DNA of 64,000 bases, taken from NCBI GenBank assembly GCA_949752735.1, contig OX457036.1:13920516-13984515 (forward strand). The letters run 5' to 3'. This document shows positions 45,650-56,357 of the stretch, one piece after another (the stretch's first letter is position 1; every line of letters starts with the position of its first letter). Source of the stretch: Lumbricus terrestris. Its lineage: Eukaryota > Annelida > Clitellata > Crassiclitellata > Lumbricidae. The notes beneath the pieces were generated by a model that worked only from the letters and a program-made list of their open reading frames with translations, did not search any database and was not told where the DNA came from. The position numbers and the translations under genes were made by a program.

Positions 45650-45880
45650 TGTTTTATAATACAATACAACTGAAATTTGATATCGCGCTCCTTACACAGC
45701 TCAGAAGTGCAAACACGCATACACGGCGCAACTGCAATTGTATTGTACAGCAATTGTGAGTGAAGGACTTGCTTAAGGTCCCTACACAGTAACAACCGAC
45801 TCGGACTGGGATCGAACCCACACTCTCCGCGTTACAGGCTGACCGCTCTAACCACTCGGCCACCGTGCCTCACTTTTTAA
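45650..45880 (-). mobile_element. tRNA-derived SINE
   Basis: The minus strand starts with a tRNA-like head. It has an A box TGGCCGAGTGG, a B box GGTTCGATCCC and an anticodon-like GTA in a 7-nt loop. The acceptor stem pairs poorly. It then continues into a non-tRNA body (CCTTCACTCACAATTG) and a tail resembling CTGAGTxxxAAGGAGCGCTATA. These features fit a SINE and not a tRNA gene. Confidence 0.75.
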
Positions 45881-46191
45881 GCCCTAGTCTGTGCATGCTT
45901 TTAAGTGAAAACATCTATGCATTCGGGATTAAGTATTAAATAGCATAGTTAGACTATCACAATTATTAGGCTATTTTTAATGAACCTTTCTAGTTTTCTT
46001 TGGAACATCTCTAAGTTATAAAAACGCATAAAGAGAATAGGCCTAGTTAGAGATTCATGTTTTAAATTTCTGTTATTAGGCACTCGTTCCAAATTTCGCG
46101 AGCGAAATTCGGCCAATAGTAGATACCCGGGTATTCTGCTGTCGTAGGCTATTTCACACGAGACTATGACCGAAAAATTGAAACGGGAATT

Positions 46192-46463
46192 GATGATGAT
46201 GGTGCTCTGCCCGAAGGCAGGTTCATGGCTTTTACGCCCCTGGGGATGAGATGAGTGAGGTGGTTTCCCGTTGCCTTCCTCACAGACAACGATGGGTAAG
46301 CAACTTGCCCAAGGTCGCTCCGCAGGAGCTTGCGCCCCTGCGTCCCACACGTGCTAGCCCGAGATATCTAAATCTCTAAATGTTAACTCCCAGCCCGGGG
46401 CTTGAACCGCAGTCCGTTGCAACCAACAGACGAATGCAGCTGTCGCTTACCGGTGTAGCTAAC
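46192..46463 (-). mobile_element. SINE-like insert between 75-bp direct repeats
   Basis: The minus strand has a B-box-like GGTTCAAGCCC near its start and ends in ATC repeats. The flanks 46117-46191 and 46464-46538 are identical 75-bp copies starting TAGTAGATACCCGGGTATTC. This is much longer than a normal retroposition target duplication. Confidence 0.6.
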
Positions 46464-46734
46464 TAGTAGATACCCGGGTATTCTGCTGTCGTAGGCTATT
46501 TCACACGAGACTATGACCGAAAAATTGAAACGGGAATTACAACCAGCTAATTTTAGTAGATACAAAAATACAATCAGTTTAATTATAGTAAACCATTGTT
46601 GTTAATAGTAATAATTTTCTTTGTTGAACAATTCGGTTGACAGATCGCAGCCGGTTGCAGTATACAGTTATGCTATTCAAACAATTCACAAAAACACGCA
46701 AATCACAAATATTAACTACTAACAGAACAGACGG

Positions 46735-46862
46735 CCTGCAATACAAGGACGCTGATAGCAGCCCACAAAGCACGCCTATCCTACGGGGGCTTCGGGAATC
46801 GAACTCAAGTCCACTTATCTCCATGCCAATGTGCTATCCATGCGCCACTGGCCATTGTAAAT
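46735..46862 (-). mobile_element. tRNA-like SINE fragment
   Basis: The minus strand reads GGCCAGTGGCGCATGGATAG, then a B box AGTTCGATTCC. This resembles the 5' tRNA half of a SINE. The stems are weak. Confidence 0.5.
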
Positions 46863-46932
46863 TTTACTATTATTACAGCTATTAAGAAATTCATTGTTTA
46901 TCCTGCAATTCTAATGCGCTTCCGTTACTTAC

Positions 46933-47109
46933 CGCATAGCTTTACCCAGCTTTCTGGTCGATACACTTTAGCCGATTGTGATTCGACAGGAACTAAATTT
47001 TTAGTGTGATCAATCGTTGCCAAGTAGCCTTTGTCTTCTCTCAATGGTGTGGATGGAGTTCGATTTGCTTTCGACAAGTTGTTGCGATAAACGACGTAAG
47101 GAGGTGCCA
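46933..47109 (-). CDS. Unassigned coding exon candidate between genes A and B
   Basis: A 177-nt open stretch is bounded by acceptor CAGTCTTCAG and donor G/GTAAGT, phase 1-1, like the CCP exons. It reads VAPPYVVYRNNLSKANRTPS, continuing to KVYRPESWVKLCG. It has a single Cys and is not a CCP or WSC module, and I do not recognise a domain. It could be an alternative 5' exon of gene A (its phase fits exon 2), an exon of another gene, or chance. There is no start codon in the exon. Confidence 0.35.
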
Positions 47110-48030
47110 CTGAAGACTGTCTTACGTCACAGCTGCGTGCTCAACGAGCGCTTCCATAGTCTGCCAATATCGACCGATTCTGGTCAATGGATGTGACTTC
47201 GGCAGTGCGATGCGAGGTCGCCGTATAAAAAGCGTGAGTTGGGCTACTTTTCAATGCGCTTGTGACTGAGTATTTCGTCCTTGCGACCTTCCAACATTTT
47301 GGCTACTTTTGAACGTCACGACATTGTTAGCTTAATATGTATATATAATATATATAATTATATATACTAGCTGTACCCGGCCACGCGTTGCTGTGGCTGA
47401 AAAGACTGTCCAACCCTCACTTCCTAGGTTCCCTCCCTTTACCCCTCCCCTCCCGTTCCCCCTCTCCTTCCTCCCCACCCCTTCCTTCCTTTCCTCGCCT
47501 CCCTCCCATCCCCTCCCCTCCCTCCCTCCGTCTCTACCTCTCTCCCTCCGTCTCTCCCTCCCTCCGTCTCTCCCTCCGTCTCTCCCTCCCTGCATCCCTC
47601 TCTCCCGTTTCATCCCCTCCCTCCCCTCCGTCTCTCCCCTTCCCCCATCCCTAGAAATATGCGTTTTAGAAAGACGCGCGGAAAACGGCCGCTTTTGGAC
47701 GATTTTGTAAAGACACACCTTTTAAAACGCGCCCGAAAAATAAAGACACACCTTTTAAACGCGCCCGAAAAATGGGCGGACGCCGCCGGACGGATGCGTC
47801 AAAATTCAAACGGATATGGCTGGACTCCATCGACGTATATCGAATGGAATTAAAAGTTGTGGTTTTTTTGGTCGTAAAGATTGCGCTTTTTCCCAAAAGG
47901 CATTATACAAACCCGCTTATGTTCGAATGGAACGTTTTGCGAAAATTTTGAAAACAATCGATCTATAACTTTCCGAGTTCCTTCTTGTCGAACGGTAACG
48001 TTTTACATTTTTATTTATATAGATATATAA
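47110..48030. other. Intergenic sequence with C-rich repeat
   Basis: A dispersed TACCCGGCCACGCGTTGCTG phrase is followed by CTCCCTCC/GTCTCTCC tandem units (47440-47650). Two direct copies of AAAGACACACCTTTTAAA lie 33-34 bp apart (47710 and 47744). No gene. Confidence 0.45.
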
Positions 48031-48044
48031 CATGTAGCGGTCAT

Positions 48045-48802
48045 GGTGACAAGACAATTCGGCGACAGACAATTCGGCGACTGACAATTCGGCGACAGAC
48101 AATTCGGCGACAGACAATTCGGCGCCCAGACAATTCGGCGACAGACAATTCGGCGCCGTTTGCGCGCGCCGTTTCATGACGAACATTACTTTAAGCGGTA
48201 TCCGGACATTACCCCCGGCCCATTACCCCCCCCCCCCCTGCCATTACCCCCTGCCATAACCCCCGAAGACAATTGCCCCCCGCCATTACCCCCCCCCCCC
48301 CGCTATTACCCCCGACTCCGCAATTACCCACATAGATGGATGGCAAATCATATAAACGGAGTACAGAAATGTAATGTCTGAAACAAAACAACGACCGTTG
48401 TACTTAAAGAAGCTAATTATGACAATTTCTTAAAATTGAAGCTGGAATGATGAAAATGTTCTTTCTTAAATGGAAGCTGGATTGATGAAAATGTTCTTGC
48501 TTAAATAGAAGCGGGATTGATGAAAATGTTCTTTCTTAAATGGAAGCTGGATTCATGAAAATGTTCTTACTTAAATAGAAGCTGGATTGATGAAAATGTT
48601 TTTACTTAAATAGAAGCGGGATTGATGAAAATGTTCTTGCTTAAATGCGCTATCTTTTAATAAATTTAAATGCTGGCGCCGAACTGTCTGTCGCCGAATT
48701 GTCTGGGCGCCGAATTGTCTGTCGCCGAATTGTCTGTCGCCGAATTGTCTGTCGCCGAATTGTCTGTCGCCGAATTGTCTGGCGCCGAATTGTCATGGAA
48801 CC
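48045..48802. mobile_element. TU-like fold-back element 4 (GACAATTCGGCGACA arrays)
   Basis: The left array (48050-48155) and right inverted array (48670-48795) consist of the 15-bp unit GACAATTCGGCGACA. The ends are GGTGACAAGACAATTC and, inverted, GGTTCCATGACAATTC. Perfect 9-bp flanks AGCGGTCAT occur at 48036-48044 and 48803-48811. The core carries AAATAGAAGCTGGATTGATG repeats (48437-48640). Confidence 0.85.
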
Positions 48803-48811
48803 AGCGGTCAT

Positions 48812-49830
48812 ATACCAAAATAAACGGTCTTTGTTGCCCTAAACCAGTGGTTCCCAACCCTTGGTCCGCGGGTCAAAAGTGGCCCGCCAAAAATGGTCCT
48901 CAACCTCACAAAGAATATTTTAAAATATTTGCAAAAGTTGACAAAGTTGGACAGTCCTGATAGAATACAAAGTTACTTTTTATTACAAATTATTTTATCT
49001 GGCCGTAAACAACATCTAGGCCTATAAACATCTGTAAAAAACATCAAACATTCTATTTTATTCAACTTTGACAATTTTTATATGGTTTTAGTAAACCTCA
49101 AGCCAAACAAGTGTCGTTAAATTGGATTAGTTTGTATTCGATTAAATTTGGAAAGTTTGTATACGGGCGTAAATATAATCACAGCACATGTGCGTTAACA
49201 AATTGTTGAGAAAATCTATCACGCAGAAGAATAACCTAAATTATGCAAACAAATTGCAGATGATCTCAAAAGACAACGATAATTGTTTGGGACACACTAA
49301 GTCTATTATAAAAGTTGAATAGTAGGCATAATAAACGCCCATCATATTCAGATTAACTAATTTTGTGCATTCGAAAAAGTTTTTCACATAAATAAAGTAT
49401 GAACATAATCACGATACGACTCTAAACTAACTAATCTACGACATAATAGGCCTAAACTATGCAGATTTGGTCATATTGGAGGAGTAGATTAAATGGTTTT
49501 CTTTCTGACTACTACTACAACGTTAGAGACAGCTGCTATTCAAATGAAGCTTCTTTGGGATAGGATTACGCACGGCTCAAAATGATAGCAAAATCCGACC
49601 AGATTCAATTAGATGTAAAGCCATGATGTCATTATTCTACTCCTACATGTAAGTCGTGCAAGAATTTAACTCCAAAACATCAGAGTGCGTAGCGCTTAAA
49701 GGTCAGATGCTGTCGTTCTCGTCTGTGATTTGCTCGGTGGCTCATTCAGCGGCTCTTTTAGTTGACCTCGGAGTAGACCAACTAAAAAATATATCACCGT
49801 GGAGAACGCATTTCCTTTCGAATAGTAGGC
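48812..49830. other. Downstream flank of gene B
   Basis: Probably includes the gene B 3'UTR, though I cannot fix its end. AT-rich, no open frame of note. Confidence 0.4.
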
Positions 49831-49835
49831 TAATC

Positions 49836-49999
49836 TCATCCTCTGTTTCGTCGAGAAAGCGACCCTTTATAGTTGAGGATATCTATACCAAGCGGGACGA
49901 AGCATGCAGTCATAACCAGGCATACGGAGAAGATACCGAGGGCCGGGCCACCTTCTGCTTCCGTGATTGTCAGAGGTGATTGTGTCCCAGAGCGACGTC
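49836..49999 (-). CDS. Gene B last exon b8: transmembrane helix and tail
   Basis: The acceptor GATACAG enters in phase 1. It reads RRSGTQSPLTITEAEGGPAL, a hydrophobic segment GIFSVCLVMTACFVPLGI, then a basic end (YKGSLSRRNRG) and TGA. The size and TEA-x-G lead-in match gene A exon 14. The tail is shorter, about 15 residues. Confidence 0.7.
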
Positions 50000-52900
50000 C
50001 TGTATCAACAGCAAGGTTTTGAACACAGGTAAAGCTGTAGTTTCCTCTGCTAAATTATTTATGCTGTCCAAACTGAAAATGGAAGCTGAATAGATGAAAA
50101 TAAGTGTTTGCCCAAATGGAAGTAGGATCATGAAACTGATTCTTGCTTAGATATTGGCTGGATAGATAGAAATAAATGTTGCCGCGAATAGAAGCTGAAT
50201 TGCTGAAACTAAGTTTTTGCTTCAATAGAAGCTGGATTAATTAAGCATTTTTCTTTATAACGAAGTGGAATTAACGAGAAAAATTTCTGCATAAAACAAT
50301 ACAAATTGGATTGATGGTAAAACATTCTTGGTTAAATAGAAGTTGGATTGAATAAACTAATTCTTTGCTTGATGTAAAGCCGAATTTCTGGAGGTAATTG
50401 TTTCCGATGTTGGATTGATTTAAAAAGAACAATTCCCTGCTTCAAAAGGAAGTTAGATTTATGAAAATACTGCTTCTGACTTCATTAGCAGTTGATCAAA
50501 ATAATTACCAAGACAGTTCGGAACAGGAGGCGTCCATTTGGCATACCGACTGCAGACAGTGGTCATCGCTGACGGCAAACCCTTGACCAGCAACGGTTGT
50601 CCATCCTCGCAGGATACGTTGACCACTGCTCCCGGTATCTGGTCAGTTGTGTTGAGCACGTGGAAGAACAGCGGCAGACAGGAGCTGGCTGAAAGGACGG
50701 AAATGGAAAATTTTCATATACAAGAGTTTCCATCCAAGTACAGATCACTATCTGCATTTCTCTCGCTCTTCAAAAGACTTATTTTCTCTGTATGGGTTAT
50801 CGCGCTGGGAGCGCTACTGAATGGTCAAGGCTGTGTGCGGCGTTACAGAAATTACTAATTACATTACAATATTTATTGCTTGTTTGATATAATTATGTAG
50901 GCTAATGTTGACACGAGTTCAAGCATAGCAGACATCTATTAAAAAATGTCAATGACGTCACTTACGTTGACATCCTATTTCTCCATAGTCTGGTTTTCCG
51001 ATCATCCGCCATTTTCCTTCAGCCGTACACGTCATCGCAGCGGTGCGGACATTTCTCGTAAACCAAAATCCGGACATGCAGTTGTAGCTCTGATTGCTAC
51101 CGAAAGTGGTCGACATTGGCGCCTCAGATGGTGCCAGGAAGGTATTTGGAATCTCCGGAGGGAGCAAGCAATCCACCACTGTCAGAAAAATACACAAGCT
51201 CGTGTAAGATGAAACTGGATGCAGCTGGATGATTTTGGTAGGATATCAAAGGGTGGTTCATAAAAAGTACCCTATATAAGGTTTTTGGCCCACCCGGTAG
51301 GTAAATGAAACGAGACGTCATAGATGTTGTCTGTGAACGAATTGAAGTGAGACAAATTGATATGAAATAAAGCTATAGATCTATTAACTTGAAGGTGAGG
51401 TAGATCATGACCTATGGTTATGATCTATGGATTAGTGTGGTCTGTGATGAGACTGGATGTAAGTTGGGAGAATCTGATGTTTGACGAGCCCGTTGAATGG
51501 TTGATATGTCCAATAATTATGGTATACGCAGGATGGTGCACTCTGTGTCATGATGTGATTGATGTACGATACCAATATATCAAAATTCAATGTTAATAGA
51601 AGCTTGACCAATGATATAGTGTGATCTACAAGTTATGATATAGTTTTATTTATACTATGGTATGACACACAGCATGAGCGTATTTGGGACTGCCGGTTCA
51701 AAACCCCGAAATACAGGACTTAAAGTGTGGCAGGACGGTCATGGACGGCATCCAGACACTTATTTTCAAATCTGTATGCCGTCCTGCCACTTATTTGGCC
51801 TGCACACTTGAAAAGATGAGGAGTGTTCAGGTACTTCCTTTTTTACAATTTATGCACTGCCGAAATAATTATGTAATTCCCGAATTTTTTATAAACTTGC
51901 ACTGCGTAGCCTATATTGGGTGTATTTTGCGCCCATACATTGGAAATCGACATCGTAATGGAAAACTTCAACCAACAAAGTTCTTTTCTGGCTAAGCTAT
52001 GACCTATGGCATAATCAATGGATTATATAATGTGGTCTGTGATAAGGTAAGCGACAACACAGGACAATCAAAGAAGTAATAATTAATGTGCAAGGGATGA
52101 CTCATGGTACGATGTGGCTTATAATTATCATGGTATTACAATGTCATACGGTAGGCCCCATGGTATGATCTGTTACATAGCTTCATCTAATAACCCACAG
52201 CAAATCATAGTATAGAGGCAATCCATGCTATCAATTATGTAGACCATGGAGGGGAATTATGTGGCGCATATTCAGAGTGGCGTATAACAGTAGGCCTACG
52301 TACGTCTGCATGATTCTCCCGTCTGATTCCATTGGCCACCTGGCGAGCAAGTGAATGTCATTTTAGATCCAGTCATGTATCCAACGTCACAAGAAGCGCC
52401 GACCACGGATCCAACGGACTGCTTGTTGGACGTCGGTTGACCATGGGGGACTCGCAGGACTGGACACTGGATCACTGCAAACAGCAATGTGTATATGTTT
52501 GTAATGCTGTGTATGTATGTATGTATGTATGTATGTATGTATGTATGTATGTATGTATGTATGTATGTATGTATGTATGTATGTATGTATGTATGTATGT
52601 ATGTATGTATGTATGTATGTATGTATGTATGTATGTATGTATGTATGTATGTCTTGTATGTATGTATGTATGTATGTATGTCTTGTATGTATGTATGTAT
52701 GTATGTATGTATGTATGTATGTATGTATGTATGTATGTCTTGTATGTATGTATGTATGTATGTATGTATGTATGTATGTATGTATGTATGTATGTCTTGT
52801 ATGTATGTATGTCTTGTATGTATGTATGTCTTGTATGTATGTATGTATGTATGTATGTATGTATGTATGTATGTATGTATGTATGTATGTATGTATGTAT

Positions 52901-55900
52901 GTATGTATGTATGTATGTATGTATGTATGTATATCTCGGGTTTTAAAGTGAATTGAGAGCTGAAAATAGTCACCCTACCCTAAAAATTCGCGTAAGGGTG
53001 AGTTTAAAAAGTTTCGCAATTCAAATACATACGGTTTCAGAGCCGTTCTTGGGAGAGACATAGATGCACACAGAATAACAAGGTGTCACGACAACTCGTC
53101 TACCGACAACTCGTCTAACGACAAGTGGTCTCCGGACAATTCGTCTACGACAACTGGTCCACAGACAACTGATCCAGCGCTTGAGAAATGGAAGCTGGAT
53201 GAAAGTTTTTACCGGTGAAATGGAGGTTGGATTGATGAAAAAACGCAAGAGAAATGGAATCTGGATGATGTCTCTTTTACAGGTGAAATAGAAGCTGGAT
53301 TGACGAAAATAACGTATGAGAAATAAAAGCTGGATGAAAGTATTTCTTGATCTGAAATAGAAGCTGGATTGATGAAAAAACGCTTAAGTGATGGAAGCTG
53401 GATGAGAGTATTTTTATATCTGAAATAGAAGCCGGATTGACGAAAATAACGGGTGAGAAATAGAAGCTGGAAGACGGTATTTTTAGATCTGAAGTAGAAG
53501 TTGGATGCATGTCGAAATACATGAATAAAATCATCAGTCCAGCTTCCATTTAAGCTAAAAAACCGTTTTCGTAAATCCAGCTTCTATTTCATCAATACTA
53601 TTCGTCTGTAGACCAGTTGTCGTTAGACCAATTGTCCGGAGACGAGTTGTCGGTAGACGAGTTGTCGGTAGACCAGTTGTCGTGGAACCGAATAACAATG
53701 ACAAACTTAGATTTATAGTATAAGATTATATATTATACATGCATGTATTATTGACAGTTAATGCCTATGTCAATCATACTTTCACAGCTGAGATCAGTCG
53801 TTGACCAGCGTTGGCCATCGCACGTGACAGACGACTGACCACGGGCGCGATATCCCTGTTGACACGTGTACCTCACCACTGATCCATTCGTTGCCAACCA
53901 GCTGTCTGCAGTCGCCAGCTTCACCTGTGGAACCTCAGGACACCTATCAGCTGCACAGCAAAACATGTCATTTAAATTCTCTCAGTTCGAGATAATTGCT
54001 TGTTTGAATAATTTTCAGAGATGCTGACATGGACGACCAAAATAACACGGAGGCAAAGACAGCAATCGCCTCTGAATCATGGAAAATTGACACTTGTTTT
54101 TGAACTACTTTTTGGTTTTTACCAAATTGCATCGCACTTAATCAGGGCTGTTTTAATGAATTTTTAGAACTGCACAATTCCTTCTTTCCTGTCCCATCCT
54201 CCATTGTAAATAACTCCCAATCGGAGGACAATGGCCTTTATTGCTAGTTTTAACTGTACAGAAGTGCTTCTACAACTGCACAAATCCATTTAGAACTGCG
54301 TGCACATTTAGTGCACAACTGCACGTTTAAAAAACCTGCACTAAATAAAGCACCACTGATGCTAATAATTTCTCAGTTTCATTCTGTGTTGCATAATAAT
54401 TATTATTAATACATAAAGTGAAAACGAGCAATTTATATTTGAAAACTTCTATGAGAAACTATGAAAAATATCCGTGTTCTTAGTTAATTGCTCTATGTTT
54501 CTGAAGCTCTTGCTAAAACTTTAACGGCGACCATTGCGTTTTGCCCCTTCCACCCGGGAAATTTATCTTTGTATGGGCATCTGCGGGTGCCCATACAAAG
54601 GCCACTTGCGATACTAATAGAGGTGTTTTTCGAATAGTCACCATCATTTTGAATTTAACAGAACTAGGCCCTATATAATATTTAATTTATCAATGTCAAT
54701 ATTATTAATTACACAATTAGTAAAAATAATAATATAAAAAAGTCTGATCATACAAGCACAGGAGGAGACGTTCGTCTGCCATTCACCACTTCCGGCGCAC
54801 GTGACCACCGTCGTTGTCTTTCCATCTTCGAATCTACTTCCGGCAGAACAGACGTAGACGAAGTTCGACGCATACGGGTAGGGTGGACACGAGAAACTGG
54901 TAATCGAGGGAGCTGAGTTGCGTAGAACAGGCGGCCAGCTTGGGCAGAAAATCTCTACAATAATTATAACACATTATTATATCGGTTTCTGTAGCAACAA
55001 CTCAATGGGAAATTTTATGGAACGGACAGACATCATTATCCTGCATCATCCAACAATCGATAGGCCTGCTGTTTGCATGGGCGCCCGCGGGAGGATTGAA
55101 AGCCAACGGTCATTGTTGCAGTTTTTAGAAAGTACTTGATCATGAAAGCAGAAAGTTATATGAGCATGTTTATTTCTATACTCTATAGAGATCTCTAAAC
55201 GTAGATTTCTGATTTTCACTGTCTGTATCATTCGTATCATTGGTACATTAATGCAAAGAAATTTGTAAAAAGTCCAAAAGTAGTAGTTAAAAACAGAGGT
55301 ATCAATTTCCAGGGGTATTTGCACCCCCTCCTGCCCCTATGTGCGAGCGCCCATGAGCAAGAGGCCAAAACTTAGGCCTACGTGGCAAGTTTAATAAATT
55401 TAACCAGGATTGAACGAAAGAAATTTTGCGTAAATCCATCAGAGGAACAAAGGGGAGGACGAGTTAAGGTTAGTCGTAGGGGAGGGGGGAATTAAGAGCT
55501 TAAAAATTAATACAGATCTATGTATACTTTGTATGGCATCATGACGTTAATATTTTGAAATAAACCGAATAGGCGATTACCCTTAGCTAACTATTTTCTG
55601 TGTCGCAACTATACCTTGGCAGTCCTCAATGGTGTCGTTCCACTGGTTTCCGCCGTCAGCCGTTTCTATGCATTCCAGGTTCTTTTCAAAACTCATGTCT
55701 GGGAACATGAAACCAGTCAGGCAGAACGCCGTAACGACCGTACCATACGCAACATCCTCGGAGCTCAGACTGCCGTTGATCGGAGGTGACAGTTCCGGAC
55801 AGTTGTGCTCTGCATTCAGAAATCGACAAGTAGAACAGGTTAGCCGTGACAATAAGAATGTTTTAATTAGGCTTATATCAATTGAATTAGTTCTATGGGC

Positions 55901-56357
55901 TCGCTTAGGTGCCAGGCAACGCCGAGCTTTCTCGGTTGTAGGGCGTCCAACTGGAATTACCTCAACTAAAATCTGCATTTATTACATCTGATCAATCAAA
56001 ACTTTATTATTAATTACAGGCCTAAATCTCTTAAGTCTTCTTTCTTTAACCGAGGCTGTGCTGGGAGCGATCCTGAGTAGGTTTCTTTAAAAGGCGCTAT
56101 ATGAGTCCAAAGAGTGAATAAATGAATGAATAAGATCAAATAAATAAATTACATTTTTGTTTTAAATCGAGACGCAATCCTACCATCACATCCGTGTTCA
56201 TCATATATCCAAACGCCGTCTGCGTCACAGGTAAACATCTTGTTCTGCGTTCCATCTCGAAAGTAACATCCGTCGTAACACGTCACGTTTGCTTCACGCG
56301 TCTTCGGATCCGAAACCGTCACAGCGTTGCGCAGCAACGGTGTTGGCTGGCAGTAGT
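49836..56357 (-). CDS. Gene B (3' part): tandem paralogue, seven CCP modules plus TM
   Basis: Eight exons join in phase 1: 56184-56357, 55615-55809, 54754-54954, 53780-53950, 52304-52474, 50966-51178, 50509-50688, 49836-49999. They encode 488 residues in one open frame ending at TGA 49836-49838. They correspond one to one, and in the same order, to gene A exons 7-14. The tandem copy is therefore a duplicated multi-exon gene and not a processed copy. No counterparts of gene A exons 1-6 appear between 56.4 and 64 kb, so the 5' part is either further upstream or absent. The product should be a surface CCP protein like that of gene A. All its exons are multiples of three, so gene B looks intact here. 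The two genes run head to tail on the minus strand, with gene A downstream. Confidence 0.8.
50075..50460 (+). repeat. Isolated AAATGGAAGCTGGAT-type tandem repeat
   Basis: About nine degenerate units of roughly 40 bp (AAATAGAAGCTGGATTGATGAAA with changes) match the core of TU-like elements 2, 4 and 5, but no GACA arrays flank them. It fills the gene B intron between b7 and b8. Confidence 0.65.
50509..50688 (-). CDS. Gene B CCP exon b7 (pairs with A exon 13)
   Basis: 180 nt, phase 1-1, acceptor CTTTCAG, donor G/GTAATT. Reads ASSCLPLFFHVLNTTD, VNVSCEDGQP, TVCSRYAKW and PNCL. Confidence 0.8.
50966..51178 (-). CDS. Gene B CCP exon b6 (pairs with A exon 12)
   Basis: 213 nt, phase 1-1, acceptor TTCTGACAG, donor C/GTAAGT. 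Reads VVDCLLPPEIPNTFLAP, YNCMSGFWFTRN, MTCTAEGKWRM and IGCQR. Confidence 0.8.
52304..52474 (-). CDS. Gene B CCP exon b5 (pairs with A exon 11)
   Basis: 171 nt, phase 1-1, acceptor TGTTTGCAG, donor C/GTACGT. Reads VIQCPVLRVPHGQP, VVGASCDVGYMTG, FTCSPGGQW and ESCRR. It lacks the Cys-pair insertion of A exon 11. A CATA array of about 420 bp starts only some 35 nt upstream of its acceptor. Confidence 0.8.
52506..52931. repeat. TATG microsatellite beside a gene B acceptor
   Basis: About 425 bp of ATGT units with seven TCTTGTATG interruptions. It lies immediately upstream (in minus sense) of exon b5. Confidence 0.9.
53082..53689. mobile_element. TU-like fold-back element 5 (GACAACTCGTCTACC arrays)
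   Basis: Arrays of GACAACTCGTCTACC (53087-53170) and the inverse (53602-53684). The ends are GGTGTCACGACAACT and, inverted, GGTTCCACGACAACT. Perfect 9-bp flanks GAATAACAA lie at 53073-53081 and 53690-53698. The core has AAATAGAAGCTGGATTGATG repeats (53187-53500) with an inverted copy near 53540-53590. It lies in the gene B intron between b4 and b5. Confidence 0.85.
53780..53950 (-). CDS. Gene B CCP exon b4 (pairs with A exon 10)
   Basis: 171 nt, phase 1-1, acceptor CTGTGCAG, donor A/GTATGA. Reads DRCPEVPQVKLATADSW, VRYTCQQGYRARG, VTCDGQRW and LSCE. A fold-back element ends 90 bp downstream in the next intron. Confidence 0.8.
54754..54954 (-). CDS. Gene B CCP exon b3 (pairs with A exon 9)
   Basis: 201 nt, phase 1-1, acceptor ATTGTAG, donor T/GTATGA. 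Reads EIFCPSWPPVLRNSAP, FVYVCSAGSRFEDGKT, VVTCAGSGEW and SSCAC. It keeps RFExGxT and TCxGSGxW in common with A exon 9. Its length shows the one-base deficit of that exon. Confidence 0.8.
55615..55809 (-). CDS. Gene B CCP exon b2 (pairs with A exon 8)
   Basis: 195 nt, phase 1-1, acceptor ATGCAG (two overlapping AGs; the outer fits phase), donor G/GTATAG. Reads HNCPELSPPINGSLS, TAFCLTGFMFPD, LECIETADGG and QWNDTIEDCQ. It is open, and so serves as the reference showing that A exon 8 is broken. A LINE 3' end on the opposite strand begins just upstream. Confidence 0.8.
55880..56135 (+). mobile_element. LINE 3' end, second copy
   Basis: Reads [18 protein letters not shown] in the plus orientation, then AACCGAGGCTGTGCTGGGAG and a CGCTATA tail with GAATAAATGAATGAAT. 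It is the same family as 12845-13170. It lies between gene B exons b1 and b2, opposite strand. Confidence 0.6.
56184..56357 (-). CDS. Gene B CCP exon b1 (pairs with A exon 7)
   Basis: 174 nt, phase 1-1, acceptor GTGGTAG, donor G/GTAGGA. Reads DYCQPTPLLRNAVTV, NVTCYDGCYF, FTCDADGVW and HGCDG. An unusual extra Cys occurs in YDGCYF. It is the most upstream gene B exon seen. Confidence 0.8.

Noticed and set aside
45795..45870. tRNA gene with GTA anticodon
   Set aside because: A and B boxes are present, but the acceptor stem pairs poorly and the sequence continues into a SINE body and tail shared with other copies.
47223..47229. Plus-strand TATAAAA as a promoter
   Set aside because: No plus-strand gene follows within reach; AT-rich words of this kind are common here.
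49656..49979. 107-codon plus-strand frame
   Set aside because: It is the antisense shadow of the gene B transmembrane exon and its flank.
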